Below are positions 55,062 to 64,000 of a stretch of 64,000 nt of DNA, in pieces (the stretch's first letter is position 1; each line of letters begins with the position of its first letter). The position numbers and the translations under genes are program-made. The DNA is from RPQJ01 sp963846315 (lineage in GTDB: Bacteria; Pseudomonadota; Gammaproteobacteria; Steroidobacterales; Steroidobacteraceae): positions 356,409-420,408 of the forward strand of contig CAWJVM010000006.1 in NCBI GenBank assembly GCA_963846315.1, in the 5' to 3' direction. Under the pieces are notes generated by a model. The model saw nothing but the letters and a program-made list of their open reading frames with translations. It was not told the origin of the DNA and searched no databases.

Positions 55062-55862
55062 TCAATTTGGCCATCGGCGGCCCGCCAGCTCGGCGGCAAT
55101 CGCAGCGCGGGACTCGGCCGCCTGTTCCACGATCAATTTCACGTTGTTGATGGCCTGGAAACTGACACTGGCGCGTTGCCAGACCTTCCCGACCAGCACT
55201 CCATATTCGGGTGCGCGCGCCGACAATCGCCACAGCGGATCCGAGCCCGCTGCGACCGGCATCGCAATCCGCGCCGCGAATTCCGCCATTGCGGCGTTGT
55301 TGGCGGACAGGTTGTTGGTGGGTCGCGGCGCGATCAGGCCGGTATTGCTGAGGTGCGCTGCATACGACTGATCGACGAAGAACTGGTTGTTGCGGTCGAC
55401 GATGGCGGTGCGGCGATCGCTTTCCTCGTAATACTTGACGATGCGGTCGCGCAGGGCGGAGTTGCTGATCAGGCGCAGGTTGCCCGTGCTGACCAGGTCC
55501 GTATACGTGGCACGCATGAGTCGCAGGGTCCTGCGCGACGTCAGCCGGCTCAGTGCGCTGACCACGGCTTCCTTGTCTGCGTCGGCCACGGATGTGCGCA
55601 AGGCGCGGTAGGCCATGATTCCGTCACGGGTCTGTCGCTCCTCGAAATCGAGGAATTCGCTCAGGATCTCGTCGTCACGCTGCAGGTCGCGCACGAGCAG
55701 CTGCAGGTACTCGCGCTCGATGCGGGCATCACGCCGGGCTTGCATCCAGTCATCGACTGCCAGCGCGATGAGAATGCCGAGCACGAGCAGCAGGAGTTCG
55801 ATGACGACCTGTGTCCAGCGCATCTCGCGCAACTGGTCCGAGAGGCGGCGCAGGGGATTCAT
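55062..55862 (-). CDS. DUF6090-like membrane-anchored protein
   Basis: A 266-residue protein. It has one N-terminal transmembrane helix (QVVIELLLLVLGILIALAVD) followed by charged helices with a coiled-coil feel (RRDARIEREYLQLLVRDLQR). This arrangement, with the DDW..AR.....E..YL..L..DL motif, is characteristic of the DUF6090 family. The start at ATG 55860-55862 is chosen because the transmembrane helix follows directly. The function is unknown. It lies 120 bases upstream of glmU on the same strand. Confidence 0.72.
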   Translation of the reverse strand: MNPLRRLSDQLREMRWTQVVIELLLLVLGILIALAVDDWMQARRDARIEREYLQLLVRDLQRDDEILSEFLDFEERQTRDGIMAYRALRTSVADADKEAVVSALSRLTSRRTLRLMRATYTDLVSTGNLRLISNSALRDRIVKYYEESDRRTAIVDRNNQFFVDQSYAAHLSNTGLIAPRPTNNLSANNAAMAEFAARIAMPVAAGSDPLWRLSARAPEYGVLVGKVWQRASVSFQAINNVKLIVEQAAESRAAIAAELAGRRWPN

Positions 55863-56037
55863 CGTGTCGTCGTCCGAGGGATAGCTGCGGGAAGCCCATA
55901 GTAATGAAGAGGGCCAGGACGAACACCGTGAATGTGCCGGGGTCGGTTGCATTGCGGTGCGGCATGACCAGATCTGAGCGCGAGCGCAAATTGCCCGACC
56001 ACGGGGCTGCAGTGCCCACGTTGAAGTGGGCGGACTA

Positions 56038-56277
56038 GAACAGAAAAGGGCGGGGATCATCCTCGACTACGCGGTGTACCAGACGACACCCCGTACGCCG
56101 AACGACCCGGACGTCTTCCTGGTCGTGACCTGCCAGAACCTGGCGGCGCTGGATGGTCTCGCCGATCGCACGGACGCGAGCCAGGAGAAGCTCATCGGCA
56201 GCCAGGACCAGCGCGATGCCGCCATGGTCGCTCGCGGCAGGATGCGCACGATGATCAGCAGCAATCACCTGAAGTAA
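56038..56277 (+). pseudogene. C-terminal remnant of an uncharacterised secreted-protein gene
   Basis: An open segment reading ILDYAVYQTTPRTPNDPDVF, LVVTCQNLAALDGLADRTD and RDAAMVARGRMRTMISSN, ending at TAA 56275-56277. The phrase pattern (DYAVYQ.TP, DPDV..VVT..N.AALDGL..RTD) recalls the C-terminus of a family of small secreted proteins, but no signal peptide or N-terminal half is present upstream (55863-56037 reads as nothing coherent). It is followed by a strong terminator 31 bases on. The family recall is uncertain. Confidence 0.45.
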
Positions 56278-56307
56278 TACGGCCCACATGCGCTGGCTGA
56301 AATGAGA

Positions 56308-56336
56308 AGGGCCCGCACGCAGCGGGCCCTTTTTTC
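56308..56336 (+). terminator. Intrinsic terminator downstream of the relic, before atpC
   Basis: Arms agggcccgc (56308-56316) and gcgggccct (56322-56330) with loop acgca, then six T. It points with the + strand relic. The stem also lies 47 bases past the atpC stop on the minus strand, where the following bases are not T-rich, so it would be only a weak end for the atp operon. Confidence 0.8.
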
Positions 56337-56382
56337 TTGGGCTTCCCGACCTTCCTGTCCTGCCTCGCCTTCCTGCCCTTCC

Positions 56383-56802
56383 TCAGCGCGTCTTGCGCAG
56401 CTTCTGGATCGCCTGCAACTGGGCCGACAGGGCCGACAGCTCGGCTTCGACGCTGGCGATTTCCTGCTTCTCGCTGCGAGCGCGCAGCGCCTCTTCAGCC
56501 AGGCGCTTCGCCTCGAGCACCTTCGCTTCGTCGAGGTCGGCGGCACGAATGGCCGTATCCGACAGGACATTGATGTGGTCGGGCTGCACCTCGAGGAAGC
56601 CGCCCTGCACGTACACCATTTCTTCTTCCGTCTTGCCCGGCACCTTGATGCGCACGACACCGGCCTTGATCTGCGTGATCAGCGGGGCGTGCCGCGGGTA
56701 GATGCCCAGCTCGCCAGCGATGCCCGGGAGCACGACGAACTCGGCTTCACCCGAGTAGATCGCTTCTTCGGCGCTGACGACATCGATGCGGATGGTGGCC
56801 AT
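56383..56802 (-). CDS. atpC: ATP synthase F1 epsilon subunit
   Basis: A 139-residue epsilon subunit: N-terminal beta-sandwich (IRIDVVSAEEAIYSGEAEFV, PGIAGELGIYPRHAPLITQI) and a C-terminal helical hairpin (AKRLAEEALRARSEKQEIAS). It regulates ATPase activity and binds the central stalk. It is the last gene of the operon and is separated from atpD by 126 bases occupied by inverted heptamer arrays. Confidence 0.96.
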   Translation of the reverse strand: MATIRIDVVSAEEAIYSGEAEFVVLPGIAGELGIYPRHAPLITQIKAGVVRIKVPGKTEEEMVYVQGGFLEVQPDHINVLSDTAIRAADLDEAKVLEAKRLAEEALRARSEKQEIASVEAELSALSAQLQAIQKLRKTR

Positions 56803-56813
56803 GTGCGTGCCAG

Positions 56814-56923
56814 TGATTAGTGATTAGTGATTAGTGATTAGTGATTGGCAACCAGTGGCTGGTGATTCGTCATCGGAGATCCATCTCACAGATCACTAAT
56901 CACCATTCACTAGTCACTACTCA
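56814..56923. repeat. Paired inverted heptamer arrays (TGATTAG type), 5 + 5 units, between atpD and atpC
   Basis: The left array (56814-56848) is four TGATTAG and one TGATTGG in exact 7-base phase. The right array (56889-56923) is CAGATCA, CTAATCA, CCATTCA, CTAGTCA, CTACTCA. The spacer is 40 bases. The arms can pair over about 35 bases with mismatches. The atpD stop begins 5 bases beyond the right array, and atpC starts 11 bases below the left one. Confidence 0.93.
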
Positions 56924-56928
56924 CTTCC

Positions 56929-58359
56929 TCACTGCAGGGTCTTGGCTTTCTCGACGGCCTCTTCGATCGCGCCGATCATGTAGAACGCCTGCTCCGGCAG
57001 GTGGTCGTACTCGCCGTTTACGATCGCCTTGAAGCCGCGGATGGTGTCCTTGAGCGGGACGAACTTGCCCGGGCTGCCGGTGAACACTTCGGCGACGTGG
57101 AACGGCTGCGACAGGAAGCGCTGGATCTTGCGGGCGCGCGACACGGCCAGCTTGTCCTCGGGTGACAGCTCGTCCATGCCGAGGATCGCGATGATGTCGC
57201 GCAGTTCCTTGTAGCGCTGCAGGGTTTCCTGCACCGCACGGGTGGTGTTGTAGTGCTCTTCACCGACGACGTTGGGATCCATCTGGCGGCTGGTGCTGTC
57301 CAGCGGGTCGACCGCGGGGTAGATGCCGAGCGAGGCAATCTCGCGCGACAGCGCCACGGTGGAGTCGAGGTGCCCGAAGGTGGTCGCCGGTGACGGGTCG
57401 GTGTAGTCGTCCGCCGGCACGTAGACGGCCTGGATCGAGGTGATCGAGCCGACCTTGGTCGACGTGATGCGCTCCTGCAGGCGACCCATTTCCTCGGCCA
57501 GCGTCGGCTGGTAACCCACCGCTGAAGGCATGCGGCCGAGCAGCGCGGACACTTCGGTGCCGGCGAGCGTGAAGCGGTAGATGTTGTCGACGAAGAACAG
57601 GATGTCGCGGCCTTCGTCACGGAAACGCTCGGCCATGGTCAGGCCGGTGAGCGCGACGCGCAGGCGGTTGCCGGGTGGCTCGTTCATCTGGCCGAACACC
57701 ATCGCCACCTTCGACTGGCTCAGGTCTTCCTGCACGATGACCTTGGCATCCGACATCTCGTGGTAGAAGTCGTTGCCTTCGCGGGTGCGCTCGCCGACGC
57801 CGGCGAACACCGACAGGCCCGAGTGCGCCTTGGCGATATTGTTGATCAGTTCGAGCATGTTGACGGTCTTGCCCACGCCGGCGCCGCCGAACAGGCCGAT
57901 CTTGCCGCCCTTTGCAAACGGGCAGATCAAGTCGATGACCTTGATGCCGGTCTCGAGCAGTTCGACCGAAGGCGACAGCTCGTCGAACTTCGGCGCGGGC
58001 TGGTGGATGCCGCGGCGCTCATCGGATTGGATCGGGCCGCGTTCGTCGATCGGGCGACCGAGCACGTCCATCACGCGGCCAAGCACGCCCGGGCCGACCG
58101 GCACCGAAATGGCCGCGCCCGTGTTGCGCACCTTCATGCCGCGCTGCAGGCCGTCGGACGAGCCGAGCGCGATGGTGCGCACGATGCCGTCGCCGAGCTG
58201 CTGCTCGACTTCGAACGTCAGGCCCTTTTCGGCCAGCGTGTTGCCGCTGTCCTCGAGGATGAGCGCGTCGTACACCCTGGGCATCGCATCGCGCGGGAAT
58301 TCGATGTCGATGACCGCGCCGATGGTCTGGACGATGGTGCCGGTGGCTGTGGTGGACAT
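56929..58359 (-). CDS. atpD: ATP synthase F1 beta subunit
   Basis: A 476-residue catalytic subunit. Walker A is GGAGVGKTVNMLELI, the catalytic Glu and Arg finger region follows in GVGERTREGNDFYHEM, and the DELSEED-type segment is DELSPEDKLAVSRARK. The end EAVEKAKTLQ is normal. GGGA 8 bases upstream supports ATG 58357-58359. It is separated from atpG by a short heptamer array. Confidence 0.97.
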   Translation of the reverse strand: MSTTATGTIVQTIGAVIDIEFPRDAMPRVYDALILEDSGNTLAEKGLTFEVEQQLGDGIVRTIALGSSDGLQRGMKVRNTGAAISVPVGPGVLGRVMDVLGRPIDERGPIQSDERRGIHQPAPKFDELSPSVELLETGIKVIDLICPFAKGGKIGLFGGAGVGKTVNMLELINNIAKAHSGLSVFAGVGERTREGNDFYHEMSDAKVIVQEDLSQSKVAMVFGQMNEPPGNRLRVALTGLTMAERFRDEGRDILFFVDNIYRFTLAGTEVSALLGRMPSAVGYQPTLAEEMGRLQERITSTKVGSITSIQAVYVPADDYTDPSPATTFGHLDSTVALSREIASLGIYPAVDPLDSTSRQMDPNVVGEEHYNTTRAVQETLQRYKELRDIIAILGMDELSPEDKLAVSRARKIQRFLSQPFHVAEVFTGSPGKFVPLKDTIRGFKAIVNGEYDHLPEQAFYMIGAIEEAVEKAKTLQ

Positions 58360-58379
58360 GTCGGATCCCTGCGAAAAAG

Positions 58380-58407
58380 TGATTAGTGACTAGTGAGTAG
58401 TGACTAG
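58380..58407. repeat. Heptamer array TGATTAG type, 4 units, between atpG and atpD
   Basis: TGATTAG TGACTAG TGAGTAG TGACTAG in exact phase. It lies 20 bases upstream of the atpD ATG on the minus strand and 11 bases after the atpG stop. Unlike the others it has no opposing array. Confidence 0.9.
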
Positions 58408-58418
58408 TAAAGAAATGG

Positions 58419-59309
58419 CTAGACGGCCGCCGCGCCGGCCACGATCTCGGAGAGTTCCTTGGTGATCGAGGCCTGCCGGCTCTTGTTGTAGACGAGCTGC
58501 AGCTCGTCGATGATGGTCCGCGCGTTGTCGGAGGCGGCCTTCATCGCCACCATGCGCGCCGATTGTTCGGACGCGATGTTGTCGGTGGCCGCCTGGTAAA
58601 CCGCGGTCTCGATGTAGCGGACGAGCAGCTGGTCGAGCACGGCCTTCGCGTCCGGCTCGTACAGGTAATCCCAGTTGCCGGCGCCCACGTTGGCCTTCAT
58701 GACCTGGCCCGTCGGCAGGACCCACTCCTGCGGGATCGGGATCATCGTCGCGTGCGTCGGCTCCTGCTTCATCGTGTTGACGAAGCGCGTGGAGAAGATG
58801 TGGACCTCGTCGAGACGTCCTTCGAGGAAGCTGTCGATGAGCATCTTGACCGGGCCGATCAGGCGCTCGAGCTGCGGGTGGTCGCCGTAGTTGGTGACCT
58901 GCGACACGACCTTGCCGCCCATGCGCTGGATGAAGCTGAAGCCCTTGTTGCCGATCGCGCAGTACTCGACCTCGATGCCCTGCGTCAGCCATGCCTTGTG
59001 CTGGTTCAGCACCAGGCGCAGCACGTTGGTGTTGAGGCCGCCGCAGAGACCCTTGTCGGTGGTGATGACCACGACACCGACACGCTTCACGGCTTCGCGC
59101 CGAGTGAGCAATGGATGCTTGTATTCCGTGTTGGCGCGCGCCGCGTGCATCGTGATGTCGAGCAGGCGCTGGGCGTACGGGCGACCGCGCCGCATGCGCT
59201 CCTGCGCCTTCTTCATCTTCGAGGCAGCGACCATTTCCATCGCCTTCGTGATCTTGCGCGTGTTCTGCACGCTCTTGATCTTGAGGCGGATTTCCTTGGT
59301 TCCGGCCAT
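58419..59309 (-). CDS. atpG: ATP synthase F1 gamma subunit
   Basis: A 296-residue gamma subunit. N-terminal helix MAGTKEIRLKIKSVQNTRKI and KITKAMEMVAASKM are diagnostic; the GLCGGLNTNVLRLV loop, the FSTRFVNTMKQEPT core and the C-terminal SASDNARTIIDELQLVYNKS-like helix (MKAASDNARTIIDELQL, RQASITKELSEIVAG) complete the rotor shaft. It begins 38 bases downstream of the atpA stop. Confidence 0.97.
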   Translation of the reverse strand: MAGTKEIRLKIKSVQNTRKITKAMEMVAASKMKKAQERMRRGRPYAQRLLDITMHAARANTEYKHPLLTRREAVKRVGVVVITTDKGLCGGLNTNVLRLVLNQHKAWLTQGIEVEYCAIGNKGFSFIQRMGGKVVSQVTNYGDHPQLERLIGPVKMLIDSFLEGRLDEVHIFSTRFVNTMKQEPTHATMIPIPQEWVLPTGQVMKANVGAGNWDYLYEPDAKAVLDQLLVRYIETAVYQAATDNIASEQSARMVAMKAASDNARTIIDELQLVYNKSRQASITKELSEIVAGAAAV

Positions 59310-59347
59310 GTCTTTCTGCTACCTGTGCGGCGAGTGCGGAACGGGGT

Positions 59348-60889
<1,542 letters not shown>

Positions 60890-60952
60890 GTTGCCAATCC
60901 TCTGCGGGCCTGCCGCAATGCGCGGCGTGGGCCGTTGAATCGTTTTCGGTCG

Positions 60953-61492
60953 TCAGCCAGTCGTCAGGTCGGTGCCGAGGCGCTGGAGCTTGTTCGCGAT
61001 CGAGCCGTCGATGAGCAGGTCGCCCGTGCGCACCACCGCGCCGCCGATCAGCGAAGGATCGACAGTGCAATGCAACCGCACATCGCGGCGCAGTCGTGCG
61101 CGCAGGGCTTGGGTGAGGCGCTCGCGCTGGGCATCGTTGAGCTCGGCGGCAGAGACGACCTCGACGTCGGCGACGTTCTGGTGCTCGGCCTTCAACTCGT
61201 CGAAGGTCGCGGCGATCTCGGGCAGGTAGCCGATGCGACCGTTCTCGGCGAGCAGGTCCAGCAGCGAGCGGCCATTCGCGTCGATCGTGTCGCCGCAGAC
61301 ATTCGCCACCAGCTCCTTGAGCTGCTGCTTGCCGACACCGGGACTGCTCTCGAAGGCCTTGAACTCGTCGCTCATGACGACCGCGCGCGCAGTGCCAAGC
61401 CAGCCCGACCAGGCGTCGAGCGTGTTCTTGTCCCGCGCGTGGGCAAAAGCCGCCTTGGCGTAGGGTCTCGCTACCGTGGCTTTCTCAGCCAT
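60953..61492 (-). CDS. atpH: ATP synthase F1 delta subunit
   Basis: A 179-residue OSCP-type subunit linking F1 to the b-stalk. It starts MAEKATVARPYAKAAFAHAR and ends with the conserved RRDVRLHCTVDPSLIGGAVV and RTGDLLIDGSIANKLQRL. The gap to atpA is 63 bases. Confidence 0.95.
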   Translation of the reverse strand: MAEKATVARPYAKAAFAHARDKNTLDAWSGWLGTARAVVMSDEFKAFESSPGVGKQQLKELVANVCGDTIDANGRSLLDLLAENGRIGYLPEIAATFDELKAEHQNVADVEVVSAAELNDAQRERLTQALRARLRRDVRLHCTVDPSLIGGAVVRTGDLLIDGSIANKLQRLGTDLTTG

Positions 61493-61532
61493 GCCTCGTT
61501 ACTCCAGGTCCCGTGTCGCGGTGCCGAGGCCC

Positions 61533-62018
61533 TCAGGCCTTGGCGCCCTCGATTTCGCGGGCCAGTTGCTCGATCAGGTCGGCGTGCGCCTTCGGGTCGA
61601 TCTCTCGCTGCAGCAGGCGGGATGCGCCGGCCACGGCCAGGCTGGCCACGTCCTTGCGCAACTCGTCACGGGCGCGGGACTTTTCCTGCACCGCGTCCTG
61701 CCGCGAACCGTCGACGATGCGCTTGCCCTCGACCATGGCGGTCGAGCGCGCTTCATCGACGATCTCGACCTCGCGCTTGTGCGCCTGGTCGACGATCTTC
61801 TTGGCCTGGTCGCGGGCAGCGCTGACGATCACCTGGGCTTCGCCGTGGGCGGTCTGCAACTCGGCCTGGCCACGCTCGGCGGCGGCAAGACCTTCCGCGA
61901 TCTTCTTCTGTCGGTCTTCGATCGCCTTGGTGAGGGGCGGCCAGATGAACTTCCAGGAGAACCAGATCAGGATCCCGAACACCAGCATCTGACCGAGCAG
62001 CGTCGCATTGATATCCAT
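61533..62018 (-). CDS. atpF: ATP synthase F0 b subunit
   Basis: A 161-residue stalk subunit. One N-terminal transmembrane helix (ATLLGQMLVFGILIWFSWKF), then PPLTKAIEDRQKKIAEGLAA and a long charged helix (KIVDQAHKREVEIVDEARST), ending in the dimerisation region. It starts 24 bases after the atpE stop. Confidence 0.96.
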   Translation of the reverse strand: MDINATLLGQMLVFGILIWFSWKFIWPPLTKAIEDRQKKIAEGLAAAERGQAELQTAHGEAQVIVSAARDQAKKIVDQAHKREVEIVDEARSTAMVEGKRIVDGSRQDAVQEKSRARDELRKDVASLAVAGASRLLQREIDPKAHADLIEQLAREIEGAKA

Positions 62019-62042
62019 GACGACGTCCTCGCGCGGAGCCGG

Positions 62043-62315
62043 TTAGCCGAACTTCGCGAGCAGCGGGTTCGCGAACGCGAAGAACATCGCGAGCGCCACG
62101 CCGATCAGGAACGCCGCGTCGATGAGGCCGGCGAGCAGGAACATGCGGGTCTGCAGCGTCGGGATCAGTTCGGGCTGGCGGGCGGCGGCCTCGAGGAACT
62201 TCGAGCCCATGATGCCGATGCCGATGCAGGCGCCGATGGCGCCGAGGCCGATGATCAGGCCGAGTGCGATCGCGGTGTAGCTCTGGACCTGTGCGATGAG
62301 CGCGAGGTTTTCCAT
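62043..62315 (-). CDS. atpE: ATP synthase F0 c subunit
   Basis: A 90-residue hairpin. The first helix has the Gly-rich GLGAIGACIGIGIMG segment, the polar loop is ARQPELIP, and the second helix contains the proton-binding Asp66 in LAGLIDAAFLIGVALAM. No Na+ coordination set (Gln32/Glu65-type) is evident, so proton coupling is likely. Confidence 0.97.
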   Translation of the reverse strand: MENLALIAQVQSYTAIALGLIIGLGAIGACIGIGIMGSKFLEAAARQPELIPTLQTRMFLLAGLIDAAFLIGVALAMFFAFANPLLAKFG

Positions 62316-62385
62316 CTCAATCTCCTGGCGGAATGTGCGGTTGCAGTAAACGGGAAAGGAATGACGTGGAGCGGCCAGCCGTTCT

Positions 62386-63213
62386 CTAGTGGTGCTCGGT
62401 GGCCATCGCGGTGTACACGACGGTGAGCATCGCGAAGATGAACGCTTGCAGCACGATGATCAGGATGTGGAAGATCGCCCAGCCGGCGCCCATGAGGAGC
62501 TGGCCGAGGAAGCCGATGGTGCTGCCCACGGTGAACGCGAAGAAGCCGGCACCGAGCAGCGCGATCAGCATGAACACGAGCTCACCGGCGTACATGTTGC
62601 CGAAGAGTCGCATCGCGAGCGAGACGGGCTTCGACAGCAGCTCGACGAGGTTCAGCAGGAAGTTCGGGATCCACAGGATCGGATTGCTGCCGAACGGCGC
62701 CGTGAACAGCTCGTGGACGTAGCCGCCCGCGCCCTTGGCCTTGAAGCTGTAGAACAGGACGACGAGCAGCACGGTCAGCGACATCGCGAATGTCGTGTTG
62801 GCGTCGGCCGTCGGCACCACGCGCCAGAAATGAATACCGAACAGGCCCGCGACCTTGCCGGGAAGGTCGAGCGGCAGCAGGTCCATCGTGTTCATCAGCA
62901 GCACCCACACGAAGATAGTGAGGGCGAGGGGGGCCAAAAACGAACGATCGAGGTGAAAAACTTCCTTGACGGTGGAGTCGACCCCCTCGATGACCATCTC
63001 GATGAAAGTCTGCCATTTGCCGGGGACGCCGACCGTGGTCTTGCGGGCCGCCGAATAAAAGATCGCCAGCGTGACCAGGCCCAGCAGCACCGACATGAAG
63101 ATCGTATCGACGTGCAAGGACCAGAAGCCCTCGCCGACCTTGAGGTGGGTCAGGTGATGGGCGATGTACTCGGTGCTGTTCGCGGGACCTGCGGCGTGCT
63201 CAGCGGCGGACAT
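62386..63213 (-). CDS. atpB: ATP synthase F0 a subunit
   Basis: A 275-residue membrane subunit forming the proton half-channels. The essential Arg is in SKPVSLAMRLFGNMYAGELV, and helix five contains FFAFTVGSTIGFLGQLLMGA. Helix one is SVLLGLVTLAIFYSAARK. It starts 27 bases after atpI. Confidence 0.97.
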   Translation of the reverse strand: MSAAEHAAGPANSTEYIAHHLTHLKVGEGFWSLHVDTIFMSVLLGLVTLAIFYSAARKTTVGVPGKWQTFIEMVIEGVDSTVKEVFHLDRSFLAPLALTIFVWVLLMNTMDLLPLDLPGKVAGLFGIHFWRVVPTADANTTFAMSLTVLLVVLFYSFKAKGAGGYVHELFTAPFGSNPILWIPNFLLNLVELLSKPVSLAMRLFGNMYAGELVFMLIALLGAGFFAFTVGSTIGFLGQLLMGAGWAIFHILIIVLQAFIFAMLTVVYTAMATEHH

Positions 63214-63240
63214 TGTCTGGTACCACTCCGACCGGACGGA

Positions 63241-63675
63241 CTATTGTTTCTTCGAGGGCTCGCCCAGGCGAGCCGCCCCAAACCAGTATCCAAAGAACGT
63301 CGCGACGTACGCTGCAAGCAGCGGGACCGCTTCGACGTTCGGCGACCGGAACGCGGTCACCAGCAACGCGATGGTGAAGCCGACCTTCACCAGCCACCCC
63401 AGGAAGAACCCGATCGTGGCCCGCATCAGCGTCGCGCCTTCGCCGTGCCGCAGCATCGCGAAGGCCATCAGGCTCGTCGCCGCCACGCCGATGCCGGCTC
63501 CCAGCAGCGCCGATGCGCCCGCACGGGAACCCGCGATCGCGAAACACACGGCCGCGACGATCGCCCCGAGCAGGACCTGACTCAGCACGACGGCCAGCGC
63601 CTGGCGCCTGCCTTTCTGCACGTCGAGGTTGCTCAAGGCCTCATCCCGATCCGGGCAACAAAAAAGCCACGACAT
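63241..63675 (-). CDS. atpI: ATP synthase assembly protein I
   Basis: A 144-residue protein with four hydrophobic helices (RQALAVVLSQVLLGAIVAAV, ALLGAGIGVAATSLMAFAM, IGFFLGWLVKVGFTIALLV, AAYVATFFGYWFG). It assists c-ring assembly and Mg2+ handling and heads the operon. The start is uncertain: ATG 63675 gives MSWLFCCPDRDE, while a TTG shortly downstream (LSNLDVQKGRR) is preceded by GAGG. Confidence 0.82.
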   Translation of the reverse strand: MSWLFCCPDRDEALSNLDVQKGRRQALAVVLSQVLLGAIVAAVCFAIAGSRAGASALLGAGIGVAATSLMAFAMLRHGEGATLMRATIGFFLGWLVKVGFTIALLVTAFRSPNVEAVPLLAAYVATFFGYWFGAARLGEPSKKQ

Positions 63676-63758
63676 GCCGGTTGACCGGCCACGGGTGGCG
63701 TTGAAATCCGTTACCCGGGCAGGCTCACGCCGAAGCGCGGCTTCCGGAAAGGCGCGGA

Positions 63759-63787
63759 AGTATAGGGGCCTTTTTGCAGTGCTTCAA
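63759..63787 (-). promoter_or_regulatory. Sigma-70 promoter of the ATP synthase operon
   Basis: Read on the minus strand, -35 TTGAAG (63782-63787) and -10 TATACT (63759-63764) are separated by exactly 17 bases. The predicted start is about 63752, leaving a 77-base leader before atpI. Confidence 0.75.
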
Positions 63788-63788
63788 A

Positions 63789-63819
63789 TCCGCATCTGCC
63801 GCTGTGCGGCAGATGCGGA
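63789..63819. other. Perfect hairpin abutting the atp promoter
   Basis: Arms tccgcatctgccgc (63789-63802) and gcggcagatgcgga (63806-63819) with loop tgt. On the minus strand it is followed by TTTG and then the -35. It may end an upstream minus-strand gene or insulate the atp promoter. Confidence 0.8.
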
Positions 63820-63820
63820 A

Positions 63821-64000
63821 GGGGCTAGGGGATAGGGGAGGAAGGGGTTAGGGGATAGGGGGTAGGGGTTAGTCGGAACGCAGGCTGATGCACTTGATTC
63901 ATGCGGCTGGCATGCGACGAAGTTCGTCGGTTCCAATTAGGAAGCAAGGCTTTACTAACCCCTAGCCCCTAACCCCTAACCCCTTATCATCCCTAGCCCC
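63821..64000. repeat. Paired inverted heptamer arrays (GGGGTTA type), running to the window end
   Basis: The left part (63821-63871) is GGGGCTA GGGGATA GGGGAGGAA GGGGTTA GGGGATA GGGGGTA GGGGTTA followed by gtcggaacg. The right part starts at 63956 with TAACCCC TAGCCCC TAACCCC TAACCCC, a 10-base irregular unit, and TAGCCCC at 63994-64000, continuing beyond the window. The spacer is 84 bases. With the promoter and hairpin this fills the 63676-64000 stretch; no coding frame is supported. Confidence 0.92.

Noticed and set aside
63821..64000. Bacterial telomere or chromosome end
   Set aside because: The heptamers resemble eukaryotic telomere repeats, but the same type occurs internally at 9294, and the window end is arbitrary.

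Overview
The window is GC-rich (roughly two thirds G+C by eye) and gene-dense. It reads as chromosomal DNA of a gammaproteobacterium. The ATP synthase operon has the order atpIBEFHAGDC, with glmU downstream, and there are SlyD, RimO, MscS and DedA homologues of proteobacterial type. A PEP-CTERM protein, a TPR-sulfotransferase next to a TonB receptor, a UrcA-family protein and dispersed heptamer repeats suggest a lineage near Xanthomonadales, Nevskiales or Steroidobacterales. That placement is inference. I saw no rRNA, tRNA, insertion sequence, prophage or CRISPR array.

Layout. 1-9.2 kb: the 3' end of lon, a repeat-bearing spacer, an S9 peptidase, MATE and DedA membrane proteins, an MscS channel with a frameshift, an orphan CbiM-like permease, a small FmdB-like protein and a pirin. 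9.2-17 kb: rimO, a broken YcbB-type L,D-transpeptidase, a quinone oxidoreductase, a tight minus-strand run (slyD, DUF4870, esterase, methyltransferase, DUF1272-GNAT fusion) and a UrcA protein. 17-27 kb: a Tat-type amine oxidase, a methyltransferase, a debranching-type glycosidase with a displaced C-terminus, a gamma-butyrobetaine dioxygenase relic, a PEP-CTERM protein with a textbook sigma-54 promoter, a dimethylglycine-dehydrogenase-like fusion and a small outer-membrane barrel. 27-35 kb: a Gly/Tyr-rich lipoprotein, a retinol-saturase-like flavoprotein, a triheme cytochrome, a membrane dipeptidase, Dps, PhoA-type alkaline phosphatase and glmS.

36.9-41.9 kb is the most coherent accessory module. 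A minus-strand run encodes an N-acyl-D-amino-acid deacylase, DgcN and DgcA (conversion of D-glutamate through N-acetyl-D-glutamate), an aspartyl/asparaginyl hydroxylase and a four-cysteine U32-like protein. 42-52.6 kb looks like a peptide-handling locus: a HEAT-repeat/serine-hydrolase fusion, an S9 peptidase, a TPR-sulfotransferase, a beta-propeller protein, a TonB receptor and a cyanophycinase-type S51 peptidase. 52.6-64 kb holds a CorA-type transporter, glmU, a DUF6090 protein, a gene relic and the whole ATP synthase operon with its own sigma-70 promoter.

Two themes run across the window. First, heptamer arrays (TGATTAG and GGGGTTA types) occur at five places, three of them as paired inverted arrays; two arrays end at or next to a start codon. 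Second, four single-base disruptions break otherwise normal genes; three are extra bases in G/C runs, so sequencing or assembly error must be excluded before calling them pseudogenes.
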